Positions 8,592 to 18,237 of a stretch of DNA of 36,769 bases are shown here, piece after piece (the stretch's first letter is position 1; every line of letters starts with the position of its first letter). The translations under genes and the position numbers were made by a program. The notes under the pieces are model-generated. The model saw nothing but the letters and a program-made list of their open reading frames with translations, did no database searches and was not told the DNA's origin. The DNA is from Stramenopiles sp. TOSAG23-3 (lineage: Eukaryota > Sar). The stretch is taken from the NCBI GenBank assembly GCA_900128585.1, contig LT642195.1, positions 1-36,769 on the forward strand, read 5' to 3'.

Positions 8592-9618
8592 TTATTTTTT
8601 CCTCATCACAGTGGAAGCATAAACCCCCTTTTTAACAACACTATGAATAGCGTATGATTTGGGAGTCGACGACGGTTTGAAGGAGCCCCGGTCGCGCAGC
8701 TTCTCCGGGATTGCTTCGTACCTTTCTTTGGCTCCGTTGATTGTTACATCATCCTGGTCCTCGGGAATGTGGGGGGGGAAGTTTGTTTTCGAACCATCCT
8801 CGGCCACATGGCCGAAGTAGCCAGACAGCCCTCTTTTGGGTGGATTACCAGGTATGAATGGTTTCTTGTCGTCATCCCCTGAGTATTTGGCGTCGAACAT
8901 GATTTCTTTTCTCGTTTTGCCCTCGTTGGGGTCTGGCTCCCGAGGTAAGCATTGTTCATCTGCCATGTATACTTTTCCAGGCCCCCCACGCGCATCGCCC
9001 CCTACCATGGGACTGAACGGTTTTCGATCGCCAACCTTTTCATTGTGGTACAATCGCGCCTCCCGGCTCTTCTTTTTTTCGCCGTCACTGCCTTCGGGAA
9101 TGTACGTAATTTTGTTCTTTCCTACCAGAGTCCCCGGTGCGCCATAGTGCCCTTTCTTACTTGGGGAGGTATAGATGGGGCGCGTTGGCATCCCGTCGTC
9201 GTTGTCCTCTTCCGTCTTTCGCTTCGGCTTAGTGCTTAAGTCCCACTTCCCATCGCCCATACTTTTGTAAGGCTTCTGGCAGAAAGAACCATAGTAGTCC
9301 CCACTCGAGCTTTGCCGCTTTGACGGGTTTCCGGGTTTGAAGGCTTTCTCGGCAATCTGCTTTTTCTTCGCTGCAATTTTTTGCTGGCGGCGGCGCTTAT
9401 TTTCTTCCACGTGTACTTCGCCTTCGTAGAGTCTGTTGAACTTCATCGCCCCCCCCCCCCCAATTGTTCACCGTTTGCCCCTTCTTCTGCGGCGACGTGA
9501 CGAAAGACCGAATTGTCACGGTCTCCTCCCCCTTTACACGAACCTTCTTTGGTTTGTCATACGGCTCTCCCACACAGAGAGGAGTAGCAGCAGAGAAAAG
9601 ACCGAAATTATTGGGCAT
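8592..9618 (-). CDS. CFAP96: Cilia- and flagella-associated protein 96 (C4orf47-like), one-base frameshift
   Basis: The two reading frames together match the CFAP96/C4orf47 family. The 5' part (from 9618) has GLFSAATPLCVGEPYDKP, equivalent to the family's GLFSE...GDKYVDP start. The 3' part (from 9446) begins with RLYEGEVHVEENKRRR, equivalent to the family FEGEGY block. It continues with KAFKPGNPSKR, YTSPSKKGHYG and a second KPFIPGNPPKRGLSGYFG repeat. The frames are separated by a run of 13 G in the coding strand (9449-9461); a run of 12 G would join them into about 341 residues. The family lacks enzyme motifs and is associated with centrosomes and cilia. Human homologues are about 310 aa, so the joined length fits. 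A sequencing error is the simplest explanation of the break. Confidence 0.8.
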
Positions 9619-10496
9619 TTTGTTCTTTTTTGTATACGTTGAAAGAATGCAAACGAATGTACGGGCTATATATATAAATTGTTTTTACCTCGGTGCGTGT
9701 TCAAAACTAGAGTCTGCATTCATACATATTTGTAATACACATATGATGGATCGGAGGCACACATGAAGTAAGCGAGTGAATATATATGTGTTGCACTTTT
9801 ACATTCTCTCTCCTCCTCCTCTTTCCTCATCATCATCAATCACACAACAACAACATTTATTAAAATTATTATTATTATATTTATGTGTGTGACGACTGAC
9901 GACCCTATATCTTAAATTAAGGAATTAATATTTTGTTATTATTTTTCGGGCTTTATACTATATATTCTTAGTTTTACTGAGAATATCAAAAATCCTGAAA
10001 TATATAAGATGATACGAAATAATCATATTTTATATATAATATTATTCATTGAATTACAATACAATAATAATATATGGATGAAACGACTACTAAACGGATA
10101 AAAAAAACCTATTTAATGTTATCATTAGGGTTAATATTTTACCCAATCTTCGTCGACGGCGAACGACGAGAAGAAAAGAGAAGAAGAAAAAAAAAGAAAA
10201 ACAAAAAATATAATAATAATATTTTTAATAATAAAAAAAAAGAAGATGAGATGATGATGAAAATTAGTTTTGTTGTTCTCTTCTAGAAGAGAAGTGTATT
10301 TATTATTTATATAATAATAATTTTATAATATTGTACTTTTTGTTGTTGTAAACAATACAATTCAACTGTATGTAAAATGCCATTTCGATTTCATTTCCCC
10401 GGTTATCTTGCCAAGACAGTGGTTAAATGACATATGCAAGGGTGCAATAAGTAGTAGACCAACATTTTTTAAAGCCGGAGAAGTTAGGAAATAGTA
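9619..10496. other. Divergent AT-rich intergenic region
   Basis: It lies between the starts of CFAP96 and the methyltransferase-like gene. It contains several TATATA stretches (about 9670-9680, 9780-9787, 10028-10038), AAT-rich tracts and purine tracts near 10165-10210. A 70-codon ORF at 10074-10286 begins with ATG but is dominated by Lys/Arg/Asn low complexity and is not accepted as a gene. Confidence 0.6.
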
Positions 10497-11615
10497 ATGG
10501 CTGGAAGGTCCTCATCGCTTGCTCGGGCCATCCTACGGAAACTGACGGCCTTGTCCGTGACTTGGGAAGCACCGCTCTCGAACGTGCTTGACTTCACGAC
10601 AGTACCGTTCCACATTTTTAAGGCCGTGTGCGACCGTTCGGTTCATTGGGATGACTTTGACGCGGCATGGAAAGATATTTTGACCCCTAACAACTCATAC
10701 TCGGATATTTTGCAGTGGGCAAACAACACGAGGGCGCAGTCAATGATGCGGCGGGTATTCTTGGAACAACGGTACGGCCGGAGCCCGCACATGAAAGACA
10801 TTTTGGAAAAACACTCTTTTGCAGACGCCTTGTATTTGCCGAGCCGAGATGAGGTTATAAGCGCATTCCAGATGAAAGACTGGGGCCGCCATCCGGAAGG
10901 GGAAGATGTTAGGAAAAATGAATTGTTAAAGGGGTTAAAGTCCGAACATGATAGCGTGGAGCACTGGAGCCTGGAGGATATAATGGAAAGCGCGGGGTGC
11001 TGTGTTTATGGCAGGAACGAATTTAACTACTTTTGCGAAGAGTTCCAACATTATGAATTTCTGACCTCGACGTATGTAGATGCATTGGCGAACCATATAA
11101 GAGCTAAGGCCAAAAGCAGTCCCCCGAAAGGCGGGAAAGAGTTTATTTTGTTGGAGATTGGTGCGGGAAGTGGTCGGTTGGCCGCTCACCTAGAAGAAAG
11201 ATTGGGAAGCGACAACATCCTTGTGGTGGCCACCGACAGCGCCGAGTGGAACCTGCAACAGCATTTTCGAGTGGAACACTATAACCACAAAGAAGCGCTG
11301 AAATTGTTTAAACCCGACATGGTTCTTGCCTCGTGGATGCCTGTCGGGGTTGACTGGACGAAAGATATCCGAAGAGCTGGTGTGGACGAGTACATTCTGG
11401 TCGGGGAAGCTGACGGGGGATGCTGTGGACACCCTTGGTACACTTGGGGGGTTGTGCATGGCAGAACGGGGAAAAAAGGCGCCATAGCTCCCTTCGTTGC
11501 AGACGGCTACAAAAAACTGCCCTTGGGAGACATATCCAAGCTCCAATTGCAGCGTTACGACAGCAAACAATACAATCAAAACAGTCAAACGGTTTCATTT
11601 CAATTCCAAACTTGA
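10497..11615 (+). CDS. Class I SAM-dependent methyltransferase-like protein
   Basis: This 372-aa protein has a class I methyltransferase motif I, FILLEIGAGSGRLAAHL (about residues 215-231). A strand with an acidic turn (VVATDSAEW) and a motif IV-like segment (PDMVLASWMPVGVDW) follow at the expected spacing. The first 200 residues are mostly helical with no motif I know. After the fold comes a Cys/Trp-rich segment, GGCCGHPWYTWG, that may form part of the substrate pocket. The substrate is unknown. The start ATG is the first in frame. There is no signal peptide, although the first 20 residues are basic and Ser/Ala-rich and could be an organelle presequence. It converges on the following coiled-coil gene. 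Confidence 0.7.
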   Translation: MAGRSSSLARAILRKLTALSVTWEAPLSNVLDFTTVPFHIFKAVCDRSVHWDDFDAAWKDILTPNNSYSDILQWANNTRAQSMMRRVFLEQRYGRSPHMKDILEKHSFADALYLPSRDEVISAFQMKDWGRHPEGEDVRKNELLKGLKSEHDSVEHWSLEDIMESAGCCVYGRNEFNYFCEEFQHYEFLTSTYVDALANHIRAKAKSSPPKGGKEFILLEIGAGSGRLAAHLEERLGSDNILVVATDSAEWNLQQHFRVEHYNHKEALKLFKPDMVLASWMPVGVDWTKDIRRAGVDEYILVGEADGGCCGHPWYTWGVVHGRTGKKGAIAPFVADGYKKLPLGDISKLQLQRYDSKQYNQNSQTVSFQFQT

Positions 11616-11741
11616 GAAGAGATAAATTTGATACGTTTCCAAAATATGATAGTTAATTTTTTCAAAATATACTCACATGTGACTTTAAATTAAATGGTTT
11701 ACACACACATGAAAAGTTAGTCAATATACAGTTTATCGCTT

Positions 11742-13748
11742 TTACAGGGCGTACTTTTCGACGACGTTATGTTCGCTTTTAGCCGATCCTCCACCAAAGC
11801 CGTCCCCAAAGAACCCAAGAAGCGCCGCGATGTTAAACGGGGATAAGCCCTCGCCTTCTTCGTGATCGAGTTTGAGATCATGATCCCTGTCTTCCAATGA
11901 TTTTTTTACAAGCGTTTTTACAGTCTGGTCCATTTTCTCGCGTTTGGTTTTAGAGGCGTGAACCCCCATCTCATCTTTTTCCTTGTTAAGATACTTCTCG
12001 AGCATATCTACCTCTTTGCCTGTTATGTTGTTTTTGCTGGCACTTTGTTTCATCTTTTCCATTTCCTTCATCTTCGCCTCGATATCCTCCACTTTAGGGT
12101 CATCCTCTAACAACAACGTGTCCATGTCTTTCAGACATTGTCGTATCTTTTCAATTTCTTTTTCTACAAATTCTCGCCGCTCGCGCTTCTGCTTCCATTT
12201 TTTGCCCTCCTCGTTGGCCTTCTTCTGTTGTTCTTCCGCCTGGCGTTTTTGCGCTTCCAGTTTTTTCGCCCGTTTCATCTTTTCCGCCCGCTGCTTGGCC
12301 TCCTCCTTCTCTCTCTTTACTCGTTCTTTGTCTTTTCGGGCTTCTTCCGCTTTCTTTTCGGATTTCTTTTTATCCAAAAAGGTTTGGTAATCTTTTGCAG
12401 CCTTGTCTTTAATTCGTTTGGCCCTTGCTTCTTCACGCTTTTGTTCTTTCTGCCGCTTCGCTTCCGCCCGTGCTTCGCGCGCGGCAGCGATTTTCCCCTC
12501 CTTTTCTTTTTTCCGTCGTTCAGCCTCTTCTTTCATCGCGCGCTTCTTTGCTTCTGCAGCCTCCTTTGCCCGCCGCGCCGTTTCTTTAGCTTCCGCCTTC
12601 TCTCTCAGTTTCTTCTCTTTTTTTTCTTGCTTCAACCGTTCCTTTTCCAGGGCGGCCAATCGCTTTTTTTCTGCAGCTTCTTCTGCGGCCTGCTTTTCCA
12701 TTTGCTGTTGCCGCTGCGCGGCCAGCTCTTTCTGCCGCTGCGCCTCCAAGCGCTTCAACTCTTGCTGCTGCCTTATTTTTTCTGCCTTGTCCCTTGCTAT
12801 TTTTACCTGTCGTTCCTCTTCCTGGCGTTGCCTTTCTGCTTCTTGCTCTCTGCGCTTTTGTTGCCATTTGGCCTTCGCCTCGGCTTCTACTTTTGCTTGT
12901 TCGACAGCTGCTGCCCTTTCTTGTTCTTCTCTTATTGCCCGCTCCTTGCCCTTCTTTTCTTCGTGCGCCGACCGCCGCTTTGCCCTTATCATCAGCGCAT
13001 TCAACTCCTTTTTCTTCACTTCAAGTTCGACCTTCTTTCCGCTTACCAGGCCTTCCAGTTGCTTTAATCCCGCGACGGCTTTGGTCCGTGTCGCCTTGGC
13101 GTGTTTTGCCTGTTCGTGCTGTGCCTCGATGTATGACAGCCGTTGCTGAAACGCTGTCTGCTGCTGCTTCATTCCTTCTACCATGTCATGAACATTCGCC
13201 GAGAACCCTTTCAAACGATCGTTGAATGATTTTATTTCCGCGGTCGACCGCCCAAGCAAATCGTCAACCCCCCCTTCCCCGTGAAGGTCCTTCACCGTTT
13301 CTTGTACGTATTTGCTGTTGACGGCAACGTGTCTAATTTTCTGTGACAACATCCTGTCTTGGTCTCGACCCTCCGTCACCTCTGCCTTTAACTTTTTTAA
13401 CCTAACTTTCGCTAGATCTATCTGTTCCTTCAAGCGTTTGGCCTCCTCGGAGGCATTTCGGGCTTTCAACTGAACCCCACTTTCTGCCTGAGAAGCCTCT
13501 TTGCTCATGAAAGAGAACTCTGACCGAGCGGACAGAATACGAAGGACGAGCCGCTTCAGTTCCAAAATTTGATCAGACGCATGGCTGACTAGGAGTACAA
13601 AATCCTCCTTCAAGTAGGAAACTTCATGCTTCTTTAAACGTTTGAGTCCCGGGTACAAAGAAGTTATCTCCTCCATTACGGTGGAGACCTGCTCTTGTAC
13701 GTCTCCGCCTCCCTTCGAACTTTTCTTTTTTCCCTTGAGAAAGTTCAT
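11742..13748 (-). CDS. Long coiled-coil / charged single-helix protein with degenerate EF-hand loop
   Basis: This 668-aa protein is taken from the first ATG (13748); the frame stays open 10 more codons upstream but only through a TTG. Residues 1-30 are Lys/Gly-rich. Residues about 30-260 look like coiled coils with regular leucines. Residues about 265-530 are almost entirely Lys/Arg/Glu/Ala/Gln, as in stable single alpha-helices or MAP7-like proteins. Near the C-terminus, residues 620-631 read DRDHDLKLDHEE, which fits an EF-hand loop (acidic at 1, 3, 5, 9 and 12; Leu at 8) except that Gly6 is Leu. A Gly-rich tail follows. A structural or cytoskeletal role is plausible. The neighbouring RSP3 hints at the axoneme but does not prove it. 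Confidence 0.75.
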   Translation of the reverse strand: MNFLKGKKKSSKGGGDVQEQVSTVMEEITSLYPGLKRLKKHEVSYLKEDFVLLVSHASDQILELKRLVLRILSARSEFSFMSKEASQAESGVQLKARNASEEAKRLKEQIDLAKVRLKKLKAEVTEGRDQDRMLSQKIRHVAVNSKYVQETVKDLHGEGGVDDLLGRSTAEIKSFNDRLKGFSANVHDMVEGMKQQQTAFQQRLSYIEAQHEQAKHAKATRTKAVAGLKQLEGLVSGKKVELEVKKKELNALMIRAKRRSAHEEKKGKERAIREEQERAAAVEQAKVEAEAKAKWQQKRREQEAERQRQEEERQVKIARDKAEKIRQQQELKRLEAQRQKELAAQRQQQMEKQAAEEAAEKKRLAALEKERLKQEKKEKKLREKAEAKETARRAKEAAEAKKRAMKEEAERRKKEKEGKIAAAREARAEAKRQKEQKREEARAKRIKDKAAKDYQTFLDKKKSEKKAEEARKDKERVKREKEEAKQRAEKMKRAKKLEAQKRQAEEQQKKANEEGKKWKQKRERREFVEKEIEKIRQCLKDMDTLLLEDDPKVEDIEAKMKEMEKMKQSASKNNITGKEVDMLEKYLNKEKDEMGVHASKTKREKMDQTVKTLVKKSLEDRDHDLKLDHEEGEGLSPFNIAALLGFFGDGFGGGSAKSEHNVVEKYAL

Positions 13749-14393
13749 CCTGAGAACGGCTGCGCCCAAAAGACCCAATAAAAGGCACGATCAAGGGTTG
13801 CACTGAATTGTGCCTGCCGTGGTATTAACGACGGTTTCTTCTGCGATATATGGAAAGAAACCTGTGCATAAGTTCATAATCTACACAGCAGTATTCGTGC
13901 AAACATGGTAATATAGTAGCAAGGTGCCCTCCTCTGAGAGAACTGAATATTAATAATATAATGTATACATTCCTCCAGCTGTACCTTTAGTTTCTTCAAT
14001 AATAACAACAACAAAGTGTAATACCTGGTACGGTACCGTACATGGTACATGTTAATGTTATATTAATTGTATAAATAATAGAATTAAAGCTGTTACAGCA
14101 TCCGATTCTTCGATAACTTGTTTTGCAGACTTATTTGCAGTTCAGTTTGGTTGTTGTATTATGTGTATTGTGTGTTTTCAGCATTGGTAATTGGGAAGCA
14201 CTTCGCTCCTCTACTACGGTGGTACCGTGACGTAATTAAAAATATATAGGAATAGTACAGAGATAGCGATTTATACCGAAAGCTCTATATAATAAGTGGA
14301 ACAAAGACTATGATGTATTTCCCTATGTATGGAGATTCCATTGGAGCAGTAGTTGCGATGTGGAAAAAATTGTAGTTGGTAAATTATTACTTT
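13749..14393. other. Intergenic region with 14-bp GTAC palindrome
   Basis: It lies 5' of the long coiled-coil gene and 3' of RSP3. It is AT-rich, with an AAC tract near 14001-14013. The perfect 14-bp palindrome GTACGGTACCGTAC is at 14028-14041, with further GTAC units to 14051. A related but imperfect GGTACCGT lies near 14221. I see no gene. Confidence 0.6.
14028..14041. promoter_or_regulatory. Perfect GTACGGTACCGTAC palindrome, candidate element
   Basis: This 14-bp sequence equals its own reverse complement and contains TACCGTAC on both strands. It lies about 280 bp upstream of the long coiled-coil gene's ATG. It is the best-formed member of the recurrent TACCGTAC set. The binding role is inferred. 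Confidence 0.35.
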
Positions 14394-15536
14394 TTACTCC
14401 TCCGCTGCGTCACCTTCTGCCTCTTTGGCTTCCGGATCACCTCCTTCCGCAGCGGCGGCGGCGGCGGCAGCGGCTTCTTCCGCCGCCTTCGCTTCAATCT
14501 CTGCAAGTTTTCCATATGCACTCTTTTCTTGCGCCTCCGCATCTAATTTCGACGCACTCAACTTTCGCTCCCCCGCGGCAGCCTGCTCTTGCCCCAATTG
14601 GACGGCGGCTTCCAGGACTTTCGTTGTTAATTTACGCGACAATGCTACCCGATCCAACTCCTCGACTACGTTATCGTTAATCCATGGTAGGAAGATTTCT
14701 TCGACTTCCTTCGCCAGTGGGTCATAAAAGTGACCTGTATCCATGAGACTACCAAAAACATTTTCGTGAAGATCGCCCAAATAATCTTTCGCAAATGCCC
14801 GGGCTTGAACTTTCTCCGACACGTCCTTCTCTCGTACGATTCTGTCCTCCTCCTGAACCATTCGTCTCTCTTTCTCGTCGTAGGCCCGCTTGGCTTCTGC
14901 TTCCAGACGTTGTACTTCAGCTAATTCGATGTTTCGGTCCTGCTCAAACTCTTCTTGGCGTCTACGAATAGTGGCCAGCTCTTCTTCTTCCAACACTTCT
15001 TGCATGCCCTGCTCCATAGTCTTTCCTACCAGCACCTCGAGGATGGGTTCGACTTCCAAGTCAAAATCGAACAAGTCGTCTTCCACTTGCGTTTCCTTGT
15101 CCAAACCTGTCTTGGACGGGATAAAGAGGGGCAAGGGCGGTCGGTCCATGAACGCTTCCGTCTGCGTCTCCTCGTTCACTTCTGGTCGCCGGTCTGTCAG
15201 TTCTTCTAAGTAATTGTCCGTTTGTACATCAATGTGCTTTCGCCCCTCTACCGGTTCGATTTCGTTCCCCATGGGCCCCATGGGGTCCATAACGTCCATC
15301 GGGGTTTGTGCCTGGGCTTCCCCGGCCTGGGAACGGGCCATCTCCTCCGCCCGCGCGTTGGCTTGGACGACTTGGGCGGCGTACGTGTTCCCGCGAACAA
15401 CACGCCGGTCGTACATAATATTCGCCGATACTGGACCTTCATCCTCTGCCGGCCGGTACTTCTTGCGACTCCGGCGACCAGTGTTCCCAACGGCTTTTGG
15501 TTTCGCGTTGAACGAGTATGGTCCTTCTGCTGACAT
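14394..15536 (-). CDS. RSP3: Radial spoke protein 3
   Basis: This 380-aa protein is an RSP3 homologue, the dimeric backbone that anchors radial spokes to axonemal doublets and acts as an AKAP-type scaffold. The family core is visible: DRRVVRGNTYA (residues 43-53), the amphipathic VEPILEVLVGKTMEQGMQE helix (about 162-180) and the second helix ARAFAKDYLGDLHENVFGSL (245-264), which in RSP3 binds the spoke stalk and Dpy30/RIIa-type partners. Three TQT-like triplets (VQT 104-106, TQT 124-126, TQV 149-151) resemble LC8 docking motifs. The C-terminus is an Ala/Glu-rich low-complexity tail. It is shorter than Chlamydomonas RSP3 (about 516 aa). The ATG follows a (GT)n tract directly upstream. It implies motile cilia with radial spokes. 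Confidence 0.93.
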   Translation of the reverse strand: MSAEGPYSFNAKPKAVGNTGRRSRKKYRPAEDEGPVSANIMYDRRVVRGNTYAAQVVQANARAEEMARSQAGEAQAQTPMDVMDPMGPMGNEIEPVEGRKHIDVQTDNYLEELTDRRPEVNEETQTEAFMDRPPLPLFIPSKTGLDKETQVEDDLFDFDLEVEPILEVLVGKTMEQGMQEVLEEEELATIRRRQEEFEQDRNIELAEVQRLEAEAKRAYDEKERRMVQEEDRIVREKDVSEKVQARAFAKDYLGDLHENVFGSLMDTGHFYDPLAKEVEEIFLPWINDNVVEELDRVALSRKLTTKVLEAAVQLGQEQAAAGERKLSASKLDAEAQEKSAYGKLAEIEAKAAEEAAAAAAAAAEGGDPEAKEAEGDAAEE

Positions 15537-15542
15537 GGTTAC

Positions 15543-15562
15543 TTGTGTGTGTGTGTGTGTGT
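15543..15562. repeat. (GT)n microsatellite in RSP3 5' flank
   Basis: About ten GT units lie within ten bases of the RSP3 start codon, so the tract probably lies in its 5' untranslated region. Confidence 0.85.
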
Positions 15563-16352
15563 GACGGAAGTCGAGCTAATAGTGGTTCAAACAATCCTTC
15601 TTACTGTAGCGCCGAAGATGAGTATAAATCTTTAACAAGGTGACAGAATCTCTTCTATCCTATTTTCTTTCGTCTTCTTCTTGATCTGATCATTTTTGTC
15701 AATGTCATGTTTTTATTATTAATTATTAACTCGTATTATTTTTCTTCTGTTTTGGTGGTGGTTCTTCTTCTTCTTTTGTTGTGGAGAAGTTTATATAATA
15801 ATAGTAGTTTTACATCATCATCAATCAATTGAACACAAGCAAATGTCCAATATAAACACAGTATAGGATGTCTTCCTTTTCTCTGTAACGTTGTCTAATT
15901 AACTAACTAAAAGGCAACCTTTGCATCGTTCATTAAGGAAATAATATTATTTAACAATTCATAGAATTAAATACTTTAAATAACATTTGGATAAGTATAT
16001 CCTAGGTACATACATTGTCTTGTCCTTAATATATATCATTTTTATGTCAGTTTTTTTTTTAACGAATTTCTTTGCTAATATTATCAATTCGCCTATTTGT
16101 TACGTTTATGTTGTACTTAATATAAACTAAGTATATAAATCATTTTACAAGGATATAGCATAGACGCATGATTATTGAACATAGAAATATGACCGTTTTG
16201 TCTTTTCTCTTTTGTTGTATGCATCACTAATTAGATAGGTTTCTTAAATAGTAATGTAAATACAAAATAAGTATATTTAAATAAATCTATCTGTTAATTA
16301 AATAAAAAACAGCACCACACAGCAATTGATAAATTCAATATATCTAAATGCG

Positions 16353-16388
16353 TTTCTTTCTTTCTTTCTTTCTTTCTTTCTTTGTTTC

Positions 16389-16424
<36 letters not shown>

Positions 16425-16432
16425 TTTCTTTG

Positions 16433-16463
<31 letters not shown>

Positions 16464-16526
16464 GTTTGTTTGTTTGTTTGTTTCTTTCTTTCTTTCTTTC
16501 TTTCTTTGTTTGTTTGTTTGTTTGTT

Positions 16527-16582
<56 letters not shown>

Positions 16583-16586
16583 TTTT
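16353..16586. repeat. (TTTC)n/(TTTG)n tetranucleotide array
   Basis: About 234 bp made of TTTC units interrupted by blocks of TTTG. Two long TTTG blocks (about 16462-16482 and 16506-16526) alternate with TTTC blocks, giving a weak higher-order period. Large array ORFs in several frames arise only from this repeat. Confidence 0.97.
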
Positions 16587-17162
16587 CTAGTGAGGAATCT
16601 GTTCTCTGATTCGATCTCATTCTTCAAAAAAAAAAAAGGGGGGCTTCTTAACCCTATTACATAACATTAATACATAAAATATCATCATTTACATAAACAA
16701 TTAACAATTATTAAATATATAAGGAATATAATAATATATAATAATAGTAGTAGGTGTATTTCGTTTTATCACTCCTTATTAGTATATAGATAATGACCTT
16801 AATAATACATTTAACGTCATTCTAAAAAATACAACAAACCATTCAATTAAACTAACATTTTTAATCCATTTGATGGTAGTCATTATTTAGTTTATATAAT
16901 GAATGCAAGAATAGGTCTAATTTAGTTATTTACATTATTGGTATTTAATTGCTTCTTTTTGGTTCACGAGAAAGAAACATTGAAGCGAAATACTTATAGA
17001 ATCGACCTTCAGCAATGTAAACCGGTAAACAAAATGTCGAATGTGAACGATTGACGTCTGAATAAGTCTCACAGTATTATAGCAAAGTTGTATTCCCCCT
17101 CTTTGTAACAGGTTGAATAGAGTCTTTGCGCTAGAGGGCATTGATTCACGGTTTGTCTTGTC

Positions 17163-18128
17163 ATGAAGGGGTTCTCAGCTGGAGCAGTTGTGCTGGCCGT
17201 CTTTCTGGCGGTGTCGCTAAGTTCTGCAACCGTAGAGGCAAGTAGTGCCACGACGGAGCAGAAGAATGCGCTTTTGAAGCACGCCAAGAGAGTGCCAGGG
17301 GGTGGGATGAAAGGGGCCGAAAAGGAGAAGGTCCATGAACCCCACCACCGCCTGCACCATAGCGCGGCGGTCGAAGCGACGGTGAACGCGGTGCGAGCCG
17401 CGCAAAATAGGAAAGTTAGTGATAGCAAGCCGGCGAAGCACACTGCACACGAAAGGAAAGTGAACGCGGTGCAGGAGAAAGTACAGGCCGCATCCCACCA
17501 CAAAACGACCGACTCGTTTTTAGAAGTCGGCGACAAGAGCCTTGCGAAGGACACGCTCCGTTCGCAAGCGCACGCGCATGCGCACGCCCGTGCCAAGGCG
17601 GCGCAGATGGCCTCGCTCATGGGGGGCTTCCCTGGCATGGCCTTTGGCCGAGGTCGCGGAGGGTACCAACGGGGTGGAGGGTTTGTAGGACCCAGCGAAT
17701 TTGACAACTCGTGGTGGCAGCCACCGCCGAGTGTTGGTGGGGACCCTTTCTTGCAGGGGTATAGTCAAAAAGTATCGCCACAACATTTGTTTGGGTACGG
17801 TGGTATGCCGGGAGGAGGCTTTGGGACCGCACACCACTACTGGGGGCAAGGGGCGTACAAGTACCCAATGAACCAACCTTGGTGGCGGGGACGAAGCTCT
17901 GCGGCGTACGCCCCCGCAGCAAGCCGAGGCGTCTCCCCGTACTTGCCGTACCAAACCCCACGCGATAGTTTTGGTTTGCGACAGCCAGGCATGGGCGCGA
18001 ATTTACCAGTTTCGTCGCCGTATTATTACACCCCGCCTCCGCTCCAAGGAGACTGGAACCTTCCACGGAATCCAGTTGCCCCACCAGCCGAAGCAGGGGC
18101 CAAGGCTACGGAAGGCTCCACTCGATAG
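17163..18128 (+). CDS. Secreted Gly/Pro/Tyr/Trp-rich protein, function unknown
   Basis: This 321-aa protein begins with a clear signal peptide (residues 1-26, ending near TVEA). Residues 27-150 are Lys/Ala/His-rich, with two related segments (VNAVRAAQNRKVSD and VNAVQEKVQAASHHKTTD) and a HAHAHARAKAA stretch. Residues 155-321 are low-complexity and aromatic: RGRGGYQRGGGF, then repeats of WWQPPP, PWWRGRS, PYYYTPPP and many GG/PG turns. No cysteine framework and no catalytic motif is visible. The composition suggests an extracellular matrix, wall, scale or adhesive component, which is inference. AATAAA lies 30 bp past the stop (18158-18163). The gene converges on PIMT. Confidence 0.75.
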   Translation: MKGFSAGAVVLAVFLAVSLSSATVEASSATTEQKNALLKHAKRVPGGGMKGAEKEKVHEPHHRLHHSAAVEATVNAVRAAQNRKVSDSKPAKHTAHERKVNAVQEKVQAASHHKTTDSFLEVGDKSLAKDTLRSQAHAHAHARAKAAQMASLMGGFPGMAFGRGRGGYQRGGGFVGPSEFDNSWWQPPPSVGGDPFLQGYSQKVSPQHLFGYGGMPGGGFGTAHHYWGQGAYKYPMNQPWWRGRSSAAYAPAASRGVSPYLPYQTPRDSFGLRQPGMGANLPVSSPYYYTPPPLQGDWNLPRNPVAPPAEAGAKATEGSTR

Positions 18129-18237
18129 GTGTGTGTGTGCCCAATGGCCCTTACTACAATAAATTTTTGATGGCACAGTATGTAAAACTATATATTTAAT
18201 AAATATTCACGGCGGGTACGCTTCTAAAATGTTAAAA

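Larger units (their letters stand above)
15537..17162. other. Long gene-free AT-rich region with microsatellites
   Basis: It lies upstream of both RSP3 (minus) and the secreted Gly/Pro/Tyr-rich gene (plus). It contains a (GT)n tract (about 15543-15562), poly-T runs, and the TTTC/TTTG array listed separately. The ORFs in it are poly-Phe or poly-Lys artefacts of the array. Confidence 0.7.

Noticed and set aside
10074-10286. 70-codon ORF starting with ATG
   Set aside because: Mostly Lys/Arg/Asn low complexity after a short hydrophobic start; composition like the spacer.
12138-13149. Long plus-strand ORFs (up to 309 codons) rich in Leu/Phe/Ser/Cys
   Set aside because: They are antisense shadows of the Lys/Glu-rich coiled-coil gene; the strange composition is its complement.
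16294-16664. ORFs of 75-112 codons on both strands, poly-Phe or Lys/Glu
   Set aside because: They arise only from the TTTC/TTTG array.
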